From positions 560,821 to 624,820 of the forward strand of contig ML991774.1 of the NCBI GenBank assembly GCA_010094025.1: DNA of 64,000 nt, written 5' to 3'. Shown one piece after another: positions 1 to 11,905 of this stretch. This DNA comes from Viridothelium virens. Its lineage: Eukaryota > Ascomycota > Dothideomycetes > Trypetheliales > Trypetheliaceae. Position 1 is the first letter of the stretch. The number at the start of each line of letters is the position of its first letter. A program made the position numbers and the translations under genes. Below the pieces are notes generated by a model. It was not told the origin of the DNA and did no database searches. It saw nothing but the letters and a program-made list of their open reading frames with translations.

Positions 1-866
1 TGAAGGGGCACTCATTATAGGGTGACAGGTGTCCTCGAAAATCCAGTCCGAAACCCTCAGCCCATTCGATCCAATCAGTCATGCAGTTGCAACCGTGCCG
101 AGATGAAGCTCAAATCCACAGCTCTAAGTTATGGTCTAAATGTCTACACACGCTGTGATGGATCTTGAAACAAATGACATCAACAAGTTCTCTCTCGGGT
201 AGCTTCCATCTGCTGCCGAAGTGCTCTCCAGTTCCGCACCTTTTCAGACGTCTACGCTATGTTCTGACGCGAACATCTTCGTCAGTTACAACTAGCCACG
301 CAACCAACGCAGCTAAGATCAAACGAGACCGGCACGCTCACGCATGAGCCGGCACATTGTGCCTCAATGGTAGAGATTGACGAGAATGGATTGATTAGGT
401 GGTGTACTATGAGGCGAAAGCGCTGCGGTGAATGGCAAATAGGGGATCGTCCGCATGAACTACCTAATCCTGTAGAATTTTCTACTCAGATTATCTATCT
501 CAAGCGCACACAGCGCGAGGGAGTCTGCCATGGAACATAACGCTCGATGCTGAGTAAGTCTCGACTTTTTCTGACAATTCTCTTGCAGATGCATCGTCTA
601 CAAAGATTCACCGCAGCCTGGTGGGGTTCTGCTGCATATACGCCTCTTGGCAATGGCAACCCTTGTATGCCAAGGCGAATGGCTTGAGAATCCCCCAATG
701 AAGCAATGTTCGGTTGAGAGCCTCAAGACGGCAAATGTGCTGGAATGCGAACCCGAAATGAATGGGGACGTATTTAACAGCTCTTGAATGTAAGGAATGC
801 TCCTTTGCAGAATGAAATATCACAAGCTTTGACAGTTTCCTCCTACCTCTATCTAAAGCATCTACG
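1..866. other. Left-edge intergenic region
   Basis: I see no supportable gene here. Short open frames on both strands have no recognisable family, no plausible splice partners and ordinary non-coding composition. The last 150 bases before position 867 are presumably the promoter and 5-prime leader of the secreted hydrolase. The true neighbour may lie beyond the left edge. Confidence 0.5.
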
Positions 867-1665
867 ATGGTTCCAATTCTCCTTAAAATCCTGATCAGCC
901 TCGGCTTCCTTAGTTATGTTGCAAGCGCAAACGTCGTTCCGTTCGAGCGTCTCGATATCAACGACTCTGTGCTTCTGATCCTTGATCTGCAAGTTGGACT
1001 GTATCATCTCGCCCGCGACTTCGATGCCACCCTTTACCACAACAACCTTCTTGCTCACGCCTCGCTTGGCCAACTTTTCAATATACCGGTCGTCATGACT
1101 ACGTCTGCTGAGACAGGTCCTAACGGTCCCCTTCCGAAGGAGATCGTAGAGATGTATCCCAATGCTTCTTTCGTCAAGCGCCAGGGTGAAGTTGATGCTT
1201 GGGACAATCCTGAATTCCGCGCTGCTATCGAAGCAACTGGGAGAAAGCAGATCATTGTGGGCGGCATCACGACCGATGTTTGTATGTTGCATCCTCTCCC
1301 AAGTCTCTTTGATTCGTTCATCACTTCGCGGCTTAGTCTGACTATCTAAAGGCACTACCTTTCTCGCTCTCAGCCTACGCTCTGAGGGCTACAGCGTCTT
1401 CGCCAACGTCGAAGCCTCAGGGACTACTACAGAACTGATTCGCGATGTGTCCAACTCGCGCATGCAAGCTGCGGGGGTCCAGCTCATGAGTACTTTTGCT
1501 ATCGTCTGCGATCTCATGCGAGATTGGCGCAATGTGCCGGGGGCTGCGGAAGTCATTCCTTGGTTGGACAAGTACTTCCCTATCTATGGTGATTTAGCTA
1601 GAGCACACGGAGCAGCGGTCCTGAACGGGACGCTAGTGCCAGGGGAAGCTGCGTTAATAGGATAG
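867..1665 (+). CDS. Secreted YcaC/isochorismatase-like cysteine hydrolase
   Basis: Two exons, 867-1281 and 1352-1665, encode 242 residues. The first ~21 residues form a hydrophobic signal peptide ending in VASA, so the product is probably secreted. The isochorismatase-like alpha/beta fold follows. The family triad is visible: Asp40 in LILDLQ, Lys104 in FVKRQGEVDAW, and nucleophile Cys139 in GGITTDVC. The AWDNPEF and CDLMRDWRN blocks are typical of the YcaC branch, whose substrate is unknown, rather than true isochorismatases. The 70-base intron splits the codon of the nucleophile Cys (T|GC), so an unspliced message lacks the active site. Fungal relatives are usually cytosolic, which makes the leader notable. 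Fold and triad are secure; substrate and extracellular role are inference. Confidence 0.88.
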
Positions 1666-2874
1666 GCAGAAGTCAGGTTTAAATCCAGTGAGGAACACGT
1701 CGCGCAGCTGCTGATTGGTGAGATGTCTTCGGGTCAACGAGTGGCTTAGCAGTCTCCTAACATTCACCTTCGATGGAGAACCCGCATCTCATTGGTGAAT
1801 CTAACTGCATTCGTATAAAGAGATTCAGCTTTAGCAATGCTTTCTCCTGCTCAAGTAGCATGTGTTATTGAAGTAAACTGTTCATCAGTATCTAATCTGC
1901 ATCATAGTAGAAGGAAAACCTCTCAATTTCGTGAGTATGCCCGCGCCTTTCTTGCTTTATCATACTTCAGAATTGTAAAAATGACTCGGAATCTAAAATG
2001 TTTGTTTAAGCACTTTCTTCGCAATTCATCAAAAATAAATAAAAGAATTATCACAGCACGACTCTGCTCGATCTCCGCTCAACAGCGTTCCAGTACAAGA
2101 GCTTTACTACGGTGTGCGTAGTACCATCTGTGGACAATAGTGAAAGGATTCAGACGGGATAGGGTATCAAGGTCGTGTATGAGTTGAAGGAGCACTTGGT
2201 GGATGTTGTCCTTGACAACTCGGACATGGATAACGGCGACACACTCTCGTCTGTTTAGCCTTTGGATCTGTGGTCGTTGAGGCCGGATGATGAGGATCAT
2301 CAGCTGGACGAAAATAGAGCTGCTGCTTAAACAGAGTAGGTGAATGCATATGTGATTGTATCAACTGCTATCAACATACAAAGCTTCTCGCTTTTCATCT
2401 AAGAATAGTAATGGTGAGCATCTATCTCAATCCTACGGTAATGATGCTAGGATAGGAACAACGTCCTTCGTATGACGTCACTACGCGTCGCGCAAAATGC
2501 CGCGATTTTGCTCTTTGCAACCCCACGTACCAGGGTTTCCATCGAACTCTCCGACTAGGTAGCTTTTCTCCCGCTAGCCAGCCTTGGCTCTTGATGAATT
2601 GGCGATAAGCAGCGGGGTACTTCACTCTTGGCTGCATCATTCTCCGCTTTCGCCAAAGGCCCAAATCGAAAGAATCTCTGCAGCACCCTGGTACAAGTCA
2701 AAGGCTCCTGCACAGCTGCGGAAGCCACTACGCCCTCAAAGGAAGCTTGCTGCAATGTAGGAAAAGCTACCTCCGGCGGGGCAGCTATATGTAAGTCTCC
2801 TGGGGTCCGAAGCTGGAGCTTCAAGCAAGTGTCGAAGGGTTGGTTGGTGAGCTCCAGTCAAGATACACTCAGGT
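1666..2874. other. Intergenic region, no gene seen
   Basis: About 1.2 kb between two genes on the same strand. It should hold the 3-prime end of the hydrolase and the promoter of the carboxypeptidase. A TATAAAG string lies near 1815. Open frames at 1837-2121 and 2628-2963 show no family resemblance and do not splice into anything recognisable. Confidence 0.4.
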
Positions 2875-5212
2875 ATGACAAGCTCCGCTCTGCGCAGCTT
2901 GACCGCTGCGATCTCCCTAATTATACTCCATCTTGCTTCTGCTCAATTTCCTCCAAATCCTGAGAATGTAACGATACTAAACTCTAGATTCAATGATGGG
3001 GTGCATATTTCGTACAAGGAGGTCTGCTTTTTCTCGAACTCTGCTTCACGAGACTGCTACTGACACATCGGACTCAGCCTGGAATATGCGAGACTACTCC
3101 AGGTGTCAGGTCGTACAGCGGCACTGTCCACTTGCCAGCTGGAACACTCGGCGACTTAAACGAGGAGCAACCGTACCCCATCAACACTGCATTCTGGTTC
3201 TTCGAGTCTCGCAAGGACCCGCAGAATGCACCTCTTAGCATTTGGATGAATGGAGGCCCTGGCAGCTCTTCAATGCTAGGTTTACTCGTCGAGAATGGAC
3301 CGTGTCGAGTCAATGTGGATTCTAACTCCACTTATTTGAACGAGTGGTCTTGGAATAACGAGGGTAAGCCAACAAATACGGAAAACAATTGATCTCTGCT
3401 CACTGTTGCACACAGTCAACATGCTTTATCTCGATCAGCCTACGCAGGTCGGCTTTTCTTATGACACTTTAGTCAATGTAACACTCAATACACTAAGTGG
3501 GGATATCACAGTATTGAATGCAAGCGATCCTATTCCGGAACAGAACAACACGCTCTACGTTGGTACATTCCCTAGCCAAATGGTCAATAATACTGCTCGC
3601 GGGACCGCGAATGGCGCTAGAGCGCTCTGGCACTTTGCCCAAATCTGGTTTCAAGAATTTCCGGCTTATCATCCTAACGATAGCCGTATTTCGATTGCTA
3701 CAGAATCGTATGGTGGCCGTTATGGGCCAGAATATACCGCGTTCTTTGAGCAGCAAAATCAGAAGATCCGAAACGCCACCTTCACAGAGGATGGCGAAAT
3801 GTATATCATTCACTTAGACACTCTTCTGATCATCAATGGATGCATCGATCGGCAAGTCCAGTGGCCATCGTACCCACACATTGCATACAACAACACCTAC
3901 GGTATCCAAGCTGTTAATGAGACCCTGTATAATAGCATGGTTGATGCTTATGTCCGACCTGGTGGATGCCGAGAGCAGGTAGACACCTGCAGAAATCAGT
4001 CTATACAATACGATCCGACGAACCAAGGTATCAACGCATCCGTGAATAGCGTCTGTCAGCAAGCCGAGACATTTTGTACGAACAATGTTCGAGATGTCTA
4101 CACGAACCTATCTGGCCGTAACTACTACGACTTTGCGACTCTTGATCCAGACCCATTCCCACTACCCTTTTACGAAGGCTATCTCAACCAGCCGCATGTG
4201 CAAGCCGCTCTCGGATTCCCTCTTAATTGGACGCAGAGCTCTGGTCCTGTTGCGGATGCGTTCCGAGCAATTGGCGATTACCCGCGGCCGGGCTGGCTTG
4301 AGGATCTATCATACCTGCTCGAGAACAATATCAAGGTCACACTCATGTACGGCGATCGCGACTTCGCGTGTAACTGGCTGGGGGGTGAGGCTGTCTCTCT
4401 AGCTGTCGATTATGCAAACTCCTCCGAATTCCGCGCAGCTGGATACCAAGGCATCAAGACAAACGATTCGTACACCGGAGGTCAAGTCAGACAATACGGT
4501 AATCTTAGCTTTAGTCGAGTGTACGAAGCGGGCCATGAGGTGCCTGCTTACCAGCCTGAAACTGCATACCGAGTCTTCACCCGAGCGCTCTTTAACCGAG
4601 ATATCTCCACCGGCGAGATCGACACCGTTGCTAACGCGACGTACGGCACGGTCGGACCTTCGGATACATTCTTCATTAAGAACGAGGATCCACCAGATCC
4701 ACCGGCACTTTGCTACGTTCTAGATCCTACTTCGACATGTACAGATGAGCAGATTGATAGTATACTCAACGGCACGGCGTTGATTCATGATTGGATCCTG
4801 ATTGATGGTAACACTTCAAGCTTGTTCCCAGGCTATGGCAATGGGACAGGAGGCTACGGTATTCCACCCTCTCCTCAACTTTTCACTAGAACAAGCATGG
4901 TAGCTGATCCGTAACGTCATTTTAGGTGGCAGTAGCTCAGGCGGCAACAGTTCGAGCGGTACTACCACTGGCGGTAATAACACTTCCAGCAACAGTACCA
5001 GTAGTGGTGTTCCCAGTAGCAGTACCTCTAGTGGTAGTGGCTCTGGAAGCGGCACCTCCAGCAGCAGCGCTTCAGGCTCCAGTAGTGCTCCTTCGCCCAG
5101 CAGCACTTCCGTAACACCTTCTACTGGTGGAGCTCCGTCAGCGTTCAGCAAAGTGAGCATTCTCTCAAGCGCGATCCTGGCCGCTTTCATCGTTGTTGTC
5201 TTCGTCATATAG
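2875..5212 (+). CDS. GPI-anchored serine carboxypeptidase (S10)
   Basis: Four exons (2875-3021, 3078-3363, 3416-4858, 4926-5212) give 720 residues. A signal peptide of about 23 residues is followed by the S10 domain with [22 protein letters not shown], the nucleophile in ESYGGRY (Ser about 242), the acid in [11 protein letters not shown] (about 456) and the His in AGHEVPAYQ (about 517). There are many N-glycosylation sequons. The last exon adds a Ser/Gly/Thr-rich stalk and ends in a hydrophobic tail ([13 protein letters not shown]), the arrangement of a GPI signal. The enzyme should remove C-terminal residues from peptides at the cell surface, like the ScpA/ScpB type of dermatophytes. Skipping the last splice would give a soluble form stopping at about 4914, without the stalk and anchor. 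The first donor (GTCTGC) is weak but is the only one giving the family sequence. Confidence 0.93.
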
Positions 5213-5814
5213 AGGGAAAAAAAGCATCAAGTTCACCTGGCCCAGAAGATGAAGTCATTCACTTTGCAACGCCGCCATCTATCTCCCTTAAATTCTTATG
5301 GGAAGAACATTTGCCGTGGCTTCAATTTCTCAAAGCAGGGGCCGCAAATAGGAAGAATATAAGGTATTGTCGAAGGTGGAAACGATCGCCTTTATTTGTT
5401 ACCTAGGTAGGTTACATTTAGACTAGGCTATAAAGGGTAATTCAAGCTGTTGACTGAGTTGCATTGAGCGTTGCTGTGCTATGACGGCGCATTGCGGCTA
5501 CCTACTCTCCCAACCTGCAATAGCGATCTACCACTCTTAAACCCCTTTCATAAGTGCCTTTATCCCCACTCTCTTATGTGCCCTTGCCCCACGAGTTCAG
5601 CAATTTGTATATTACCATTAACGGGAGCTATTCAGACAAGTGGCTTGATTACCGCGTTTTGGGGAAGCGGATAATTCACAGGACCTCATATATCAACAAA
5701 GTGCTTCGCGTTTTTTGATCGCTACTTTTTAGGCTCATCTCCTCATTCCAGCAAGTGAGTCCTGAATCCAATCTACAAAACTCAAGTGGTAGCCAGCCAC
5801 GCGATTCCACCCGC
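5213..5814. other. 3-prime region between convergent genes
   Basis: The carboxypeptidase and GST genes converge here. An imperfect CCTAGGTAGG repeat lies near 5402-5415. No gene is supported. Two transcripts must terminate within about 600 bases, but no terminator motif stands out. Confidence 0.4.
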
Positions 5815-6712
5815 TCAGACCTTCTTCTCCATATAAGGCTGGCACGCCTCATAAACCTCCTCAAAACCAGGGTACTTGATAATTCTCTGAAACACCCCCT
5901 CATCCACCACCCTCGCAGCCTGAATCGATCCCGCAATGAAGAAATCCGTCCCGCTCGGCCGGGCACCCAGCACAAATGGCCCTTCCGCCCTACGCGACCG
6001 CATCAGCTCGCCAACAGCGCGGATGTCGCCATCCACCGCGTTCCAGACACTGTCCTCCTTGCCCAGGCCGAGCAAGTCCTCAAGCCGGTGCCCGAGCGCG
6101 GCCTCGCGGGTACGGCGGAAATAATCCTGCGCGCGCGGCGACAGGATGCCTATCTCGCGCGGCATCACTGACGTGCGGAACGCGGTGCCGACGACAGCGC
6201 GTGCTTTCGCTTCGATCTCGCTGCCCAGCTCCGACGTCAGCGGGACGGCGGGGTCGGGGTAGGTCGACTCGAGGAAGGGCGCGATGGCGGCGGAGTCCAT
6301 GATGTAGGTGTTGGTGGGCGTGTGCTGGATGGCGGGGACTGTGTATTTGGATCCCGAGGCGGATTGGCTGGGGGCCAGGCCGCTGGGGAGATTTTCTAGG
6401 TCAGGAGACTTCTTACGCGCGATACGAGGGTTTTGAGGCCGTAAGTTGGGATATGAGAGGGTGAAAAGGGTGATAAAGGTGACAAGGGAACGAAATGAGA
6501 TTGAAGGTGAACAATGAAAGCAAGAAGGCAAATATAACTCACAGCCCTTTCAACGTAGGCTCAATATCCGGAAACTCGAGGAAGACCGTCACGTAAGAGA
6601 TACGCTTATAATTGAGCATGAGGCGGATGCGCCAGACAGCGGGAGAGAAACAGACGTTTTTGGTGCAGGCCAAGTCATATAAAACAATCTGGGGCTCAGT
6701 TTGGGTGGCCAT
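5815..6712 (-). CDS. Etherase-like glutathione S-transferase
   Basis: Two exons on the minus strand (6712-6543 and 6382-5815) encode 245 residues. The N-terminal thioredoxin-like domain carries LYDLACTKNVCFSPAVWR, KYTVPAI and the PTNTYIMDSAAIAPFLE block that contacts the glutathione glutamyl group. An all-helical C-terminal domain follows, with GPFVLGARPSGTDFFIAG near residues 190-210. It resembles the fungal LigE/LigF-like etherase branch, which conjugates glutathione in detoxification or secondary metabolism. The 160-base intron is long for this window; I chose the acceptor before CGGCCTGG because it restores the family sequence around KGLGLAPS, whereas an acceptor nearer the donor would insert residues. 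Codons are C-ending in the 5-prime part and G-rich toward the 3-prime end, a pattern shared with four other genes here. Confidence 0.88.
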
Positions 6713-7716
6713 TTTATGCTACGCTCTTATGAAGACCTCATTGAAGGGGCAAAGTGCAGTTGTAGAATTTGTGATCGGTTAATGTAGACACCTGATACTT
6801 TCGAGTATATTGAAAAAAGGAGCTGCAAATGAAATCGTCTTTCAAATGGGGATAGGTAATGAGTGAAGGAAAGGACCAAGAGGCCGCTTTGGGCAACATT
6901 TGAACTGCAGTATAACGTAAGCGCAATGAATCCTTACACTCGCAGGAGCATTTGGGCACTAGCCCGCGGAGGCAGGTTGGCAAGAGAATATGATATGGGT
7001 ACGTATCAGATCTTGTAAGAATTCCCCGGGAGTACAGGTGCTGATCAATACTCATCAAAGTCTTGGCGGTCTCGACTAGCCATGGCAATTTGCATACAGA
7101 TGGCGATCTACAGGAGAAGAGCGAGGATCACCGCCATTGCGTCAATATTTATAGCATGGAGCCAGACTTCGAAGATCAAGAAAATCTTGACGGTAGGAAT
7201 CGAAATTACCTACAACTGTGTTGAATATTTGCTCTGGACGGGCTTGTCTAAATTGATCTGCTGCATTGGATAAAGAATCCACACTTCCAAGTGACTCGAT
7301 TCGCAACAACACATTTCCAGCTTCTTCGCTGAATAACTTGCACCTCAAAAGCTTCGCAGGGCAAAGCTGCAGAGGTTGCATCTCCTTGAGAAATTCCTCA
7401 TTCACAGTCTCGTGACGCCTTTAACCGAGAAAACATACTTGGTTTCTGATCAGCAGAGCAGAAACATGGAGTACCCGTGGGGAATCGAGTCTTCAATGGA
7501 CAATTGCCACCGTAGCTGAATGCTGCCTCAAAGCCATGCGCCAGTATCGTATGCAAAACATTCGCCGAAGACAAAACCGTGAGCTGTGATCCATCCTTCC
7601 CAATACCAAGATGAAGCCAACAGTGATTCCATCTTCCGTCTTGGGTTCTTGATGCATCGTATCTTTGACGACATTTCCGATCCATTTGCGCAGATTGAAG
7701 CAGGGCATCTGATCTG
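6713..7716. other. Intergenic region, no gene seen
   Basis: One kilobase between two minus-strand genes, containing the GST promoter and the 3-prime end of the FHA-RING gene. Several frames of 60-140 codons exist on both strands (for example 7398-7811 minus) but none has a recognisable domain or coherent splicing. Confidence 0.4.
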
Positions 7717-9627
7717 TCACTGTTCTTGGACCACACTTTCCAGGTTGCCAATTCCAGTCTGTCTTTCTGCTCTTCCTGCGCTGCCGTCCAGGATAAAGGG
7801 ACCTGCATCATTGCGTGGAGTCATGGGACCGTCTGATGCTGCCGTTTCCGCTCTTGTCAGGGCAAATTGCGTCGCCGAGCCAGGAGGAGAAAGTTGACCA
7901 TTGAGGCCGGCCGAAATTGATGAACTGCCACCAATAGGTACAGGTGTAGCACGAGGCACGCGGAGGCTACTATCAGAGTCTGGATCTGTAGGGTTGTTAT
8001 CAAACCGTGGCGAAGGGTTTTCCAGCTGCGATGGTAAGGCTGTGTGGTCGTCCCCTTCCACGCCGCTCGTACCATCCTCATCCGTGTCACCATTGGCATG
8101 AATGATAGGATGTTCAGCTACAGAAGACATTGCGCCAGTGACGGCCTCTTTTTCTTGGGTTTCTGCGGGTGCTTCTTCCCATTCCTCTTCGAAGTCTGAC
8201 AGGGGATCGTCGACGTCGGCCTCCAAATCTGCCATTGCGCGGCAGTTTGGACATTGGAAATGCGGGTATGCTTGGTCATTCAACATGGGGCGCACGCACT
8301 TGTAATGCCACACATGTGAGCATGGAGCTACGAAAAGGGACTGACAGGGCTATGCTTCTACATCAGCTAATACATCGAACGATTATGACGGGAAGATACT
8401 GACCGATATTGACATAAGGCAAATCGCGCACTCGGAAGTATGCGTCGATGCCGCGTCGCCTTCCCCTTGCGAGGTGGACTTGGCAAGATTTCGTATTCTT
8501 TTGTGTGTGCTTTTGCTGGTGATTTCGTTAGTAGTAGTGTGAGGATTTTGGAATGAGGTTGCATACTTGAAGCTATTTAACCCCTTTTGCCAACCTCGGT
8601 TGCACTCAATCCGAATTTTGACGCATCTGAATATCATCTCCTCTCCACCCCTAAAGTCTATCCCCAACTGGACAATATCTCCATCTGAAACTTGGTACGG
8701 CTTTGATTCGACACCTGGCTGGCTCAGGCGTATGTGGTTAAGAAAAGTTCCCGAGCTGCTTTTGACGTCCTTGATATACCACTGTCCATTTTGACACCAG
8801 AACTCGCAATGCCTCCTACTTACAACCTTTGACTTGAATCCCACAGGAGCAGCAGAAGGCACGTTCTCTGGAATTTCTGGATTGTTGTCTCTTTCTGAGT
8901 AACGTCCCACTCGAATGACAGACCATGAACTAGGTAGGGTCCGCGAGACAGTTGAGAAGTTCAGGGATGGTCGCGAACTCCTAGACTCTTGGAAAGGTAT
9001 GAAACGAATCAATGGCATCTGCTCAACCTGGGGACCATTGGGACCCAGAACTGGAGCCGACTCACCCCTCGCTCTGGTGTCTACAGGAGCATGTGGTGCT
9101 GGAACTGGTCGGCTCACGCTCTCAGCAGCAGAGGAAGAGCCATTGCGCGTCATTTTAGCAGTCGTAGGAGGTTGATCGCGGGAAGATGTGGATTTTGTCG
9201 AGGCAGATTCCGTGATAGGCTCGGCTGGCGTAGACTCAGTTTGTGTAGAGACCTGTGAAGCACCACTTCTATCTCCTCCCGCAGGAAGCCAACCGCTGAT
9301 GGATTGATGGGAGGCGGAGGAAGGGTCGGAGTTTCCAGAGTGCGATTGCGTTCGAGTTGCTGCAGCTCCGTCGGCACCCTCAGTAGTAGCGGGGCCGGTG
9401 GCGCTCTCAGTGACACGGCCTGGACTGGGAGTGCTGGTTGAGCGGGAAAATGGAGGCCGGCTTGATGAAGTTGGAGCAGTACTGCTATGTAGGTGGAGGT
9501 GATTGTGGGTGTAATTTCTCAGGTAGCTCAGGCCGCGCAGTCTCCCAGAGCGAGTGGGTGATGTTGGCGAGGCGGGTGAGGTTGACGTTGATATGGTGGG
9601 CGGGGACGGAGCGGGAACCGTGAACAT
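7717..9627 (-). CDS. dma1: FHA-RING E3 ubiquitin ligase, Dma1/Dma2 type
   Basis: Two exons (9627-8404 and 8349-7717) with a 54-base intron encode 618 residues. The first ~210 residues are disordered and Ser/Thr/Pro-rich. An FHA domain follows, with the phosphothreonine-pocket motifs IRVGRYSERD, VVSRRHCEF and KDVKSSSGTFLN. A RING of the Dma class comes next: CAICLMSIS, then APCSHVWHYKCV and FQCPNCRA, followed by an acidic tail. In yeasts this family ubiquitinates spindle-checkpoint, septin and polarity factors. The intron sits inside the RING, between MSIS and PCQS, and splicing restores the zinc ligands. The stop after LESVVQEQ gives a C-terminus ending shortly after the conserved MTPRNDAGPF block. 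It is divergent from MPP alpha with only about 250 bases between start codons. Confidence 0.93.
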
Positions 9628-9878
9628 GCTTGGGAGACCTGATCAATTCCGACGGAGGCAGCCGTATCTGGCCGATTGCAAAAGGGATGCGAAGAGGATT
9701 GGGGTTTGACGTTTCACGAGAGTTTGTAAAACGACTTTCAGCTCTGGATAATAGTACAGGGGTTTGCCGCCGCTTGGACCAGCATCCAACGCTGCTGGTC
9801 AGCACGCGAGTACGAGTGACGCGGTAGAGACGGAGCCGGACGCCAAACCCGTTGGAAAAACTTCATCTTCCATCTGCT
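9628..9878. promoter_or_regulatory. Divergent promoter, DMA1 / MPP alpha
   Basis: The 251 bases between the two start codons must hold both core promoters. No TATA box is obvious. The upstream frame from 9764 is open into MPP alpha but is not counted as coding, because the mitochondrial presequence begins at the ATG at 9879. Confidence 0.6.
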
Positions 9879-11733
9879 ATGCTGCCAGCCACGAGAGCGA
9901 CTTTGCGCCGCTCTGCACCTCGCCCACTCTCACGTCTATCGCAGACTGCTCACCGGACTTCCCGAACCTTTGCCTCCGTCGTCACCGCCCCGCAGAAGGT
10001 CTGTCTTGCCTGGGCCAAATCTTGATATCCAACCGACTAACAGCACAGCAGGATCCTACCGAGCTCGATCGAATTACAACCCTTCCCAATGGCGTGCGAG
10101 TTGCAACAGAGGCCCTGCCAGGCCACTTCTCTGGCATCGGCGTCTATGTGGATGCTGGCTCGCGATATGAGAATAATGCGCTGAGAGGAGTTAGCCATAT
10201 CATTGATCGATTGGCTTTCAAGGTATGAGGACCCATCATCCATCAAAGGACTTTTCCTGACACATGTAGTCTACGAAAAATCGCACTGCTGATGAGATGT
10301 TCGAATCAATGGAGACTCTTGGCGGAAACATCCAGTGTGCCTCCTCACGGGAATCGCTCATGTATCAATCAGCTACCTTCAACTCGGCCGTCCCATCTGC
10401 TGTTGCCCTCCTTGCAGAGACAATACGCAACCCTTTGATTACAGAAGAGGAGGTCCAGATGCAACTGCAAACAGCCGACTATGAGATAGGCGAGATCTGG
10501 TCGAAGCCAGAACTGATTCTTCCCGAGTTGGTTCACATGGCTGCATACAAGGATAACACACTGGGGAACCCCTTATTATGCCCAAAAGACCGCTTGGATA
10601 AAATCGACAGGAGCGTAGTCAACGCCTACAGGGAAGCCTTCTACCAGCCAGAAAGAATAGTGGTCGCTTTTGCAGGTGTCGATCACTTGGAGGCTGTCAA
10701 ATTGACTGAGCAGTATTTTGGCGGTATGCAGAGCGCGAAGGATCCAGTACTTTCTGGAATAGGCACGGAGACGACCCTTCAAGACTCCTCTAGCCCCGAG
10801 ACATCTCATCCTCAATCATCCCATTCACAAACACCAACGCCCGTACAGGAGCCTTCACGACTTCTAAGCAAGATCCCCTTCCTCAAGAACCTCTCCACCT
10901 CCGCCAAGAACTCCGCTTCCGTCGCCTCGTCAACCGACCTTTCAAATCTCAGTCAACCCACCTCTCCAAACTCCAGTCTCGACCTCCACGCCCCCTCCCA
11001 CTACACCGGCGGCTTCCTCAGCCTCCCAGCGATCCCCATCCCTCCGAACCCGGCCCTCCCCCGCCTCTCACACATCCACCTCTCCTTCGAAGCCCTCCCC
11101 ATCTCCTCGCCCGACATCTACGCCCTTGCCACCCTCCAAACGCTCCTCGGCGGCGGCGGCTCCTTCTCCGCCGGCGGGCCGGGGAAAGGCATGTACTCGC
11201 GGCTGTACACGCACGTGCTGAACCAGCACGGCTGGGTGGAGAGCTGCGTCGCCTTCAACCACTCGTACACCGACAGTGGGCTCTTCGGCATCTCGGCGAG
11301 CTGCGGCCCGGGCTATGTCGACCAGATGCTCGAGGTCATGTGTCGCGAGTTGGCGGCGCTGACGCACGAGTCGGGCCCGAGCGCGTTGGGCGAGGGCGAG
11401 GTGCGCAGGGCGAAGAACCAGTTAAGGAGTTCGCTGTTGATGAATTTGGAGAGTCGGATGGTGGAGTTGGAGGATTTGGGGAGGCAGGTGCAGGTGCATG
11501 GGAGAAAGGTCGGGGTTAGGGAGATGTGTCAAAGGATTGATGATGTGACGGTGAAGGATTTGAGGAGGGTGGCAAGGAATGTGCTTGAGGGGAGTCTGGT
11601 GAATAATGGGCAGGGGAGCGGAGCGCCGACAGTGGTTTTACAGGAAGGGGAAGAGGAGGGGAGGACCTTGAAACCTATGAAATGGGGTGAGATTCAGGAA
11701 AGGATTGCGAGATGGAAGTTGGGAAGGAGATGA
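9879..11733 (+). CDS. MAS2: Mitochondrial processing peptidase alpha subunit
   Basis: Three exons (9879-9998, 10049-10222, 10270-11733) encode 585 residues. The N-terminus is an Arg/Ser-rich, acid-free matrix-targeting presequence. The M16-type fold follows. It has HIIDRL in place of the beta subunit's zinc motif HxxEH, so this is the non-catalytic, substrate-binding subunit. The hallmark glycine-rich loop (GGGGSFSAGGPGKGMYSR) lies near residue 390. With the beta subunit it cleaves presequences in the matrix. The second acceptor is ambiguous by one codon (CAG|CAG). A Ser/Pro/Thr-rich insert of about 70 residues precedes the C-terminal domain. Third codon positions are C-rich from 10860 to about 11150 and G-rich from about 11390 to the end. 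Confidence 0.95.
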
Positions 11734-11905
11734 TCCCCACTATGTTTATTCTATGGTCTGGTGCTCCGCTCTGAAGTTACTCCGGTCAGGGTTACTTGAA
11801 GTATTATAGACGTATTTTGTACGATCAAGAGGCTAGGGCTTTCGCCGTTGTGTAAATAAGGGTGTTGGATAACTATCATTTGGACCATAGGTAGAGAGCT
11901 TCGCA

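Noticed and set aside
4816-5208. 130-codon minus-strand frame rich in Leu, Pro and Val
   Set aside because: It is the complement of the Ser/Gly-rich stalk of the carboxypeptidase; the repeat composition keeps it open.
9764-9878. Upstream extension of MPP alpha
   Set aside because: The frame is open but a different one; the presequence starting at ATG 9879 with Arg/Ser-rich residues is in the correct frame and expected for the family.
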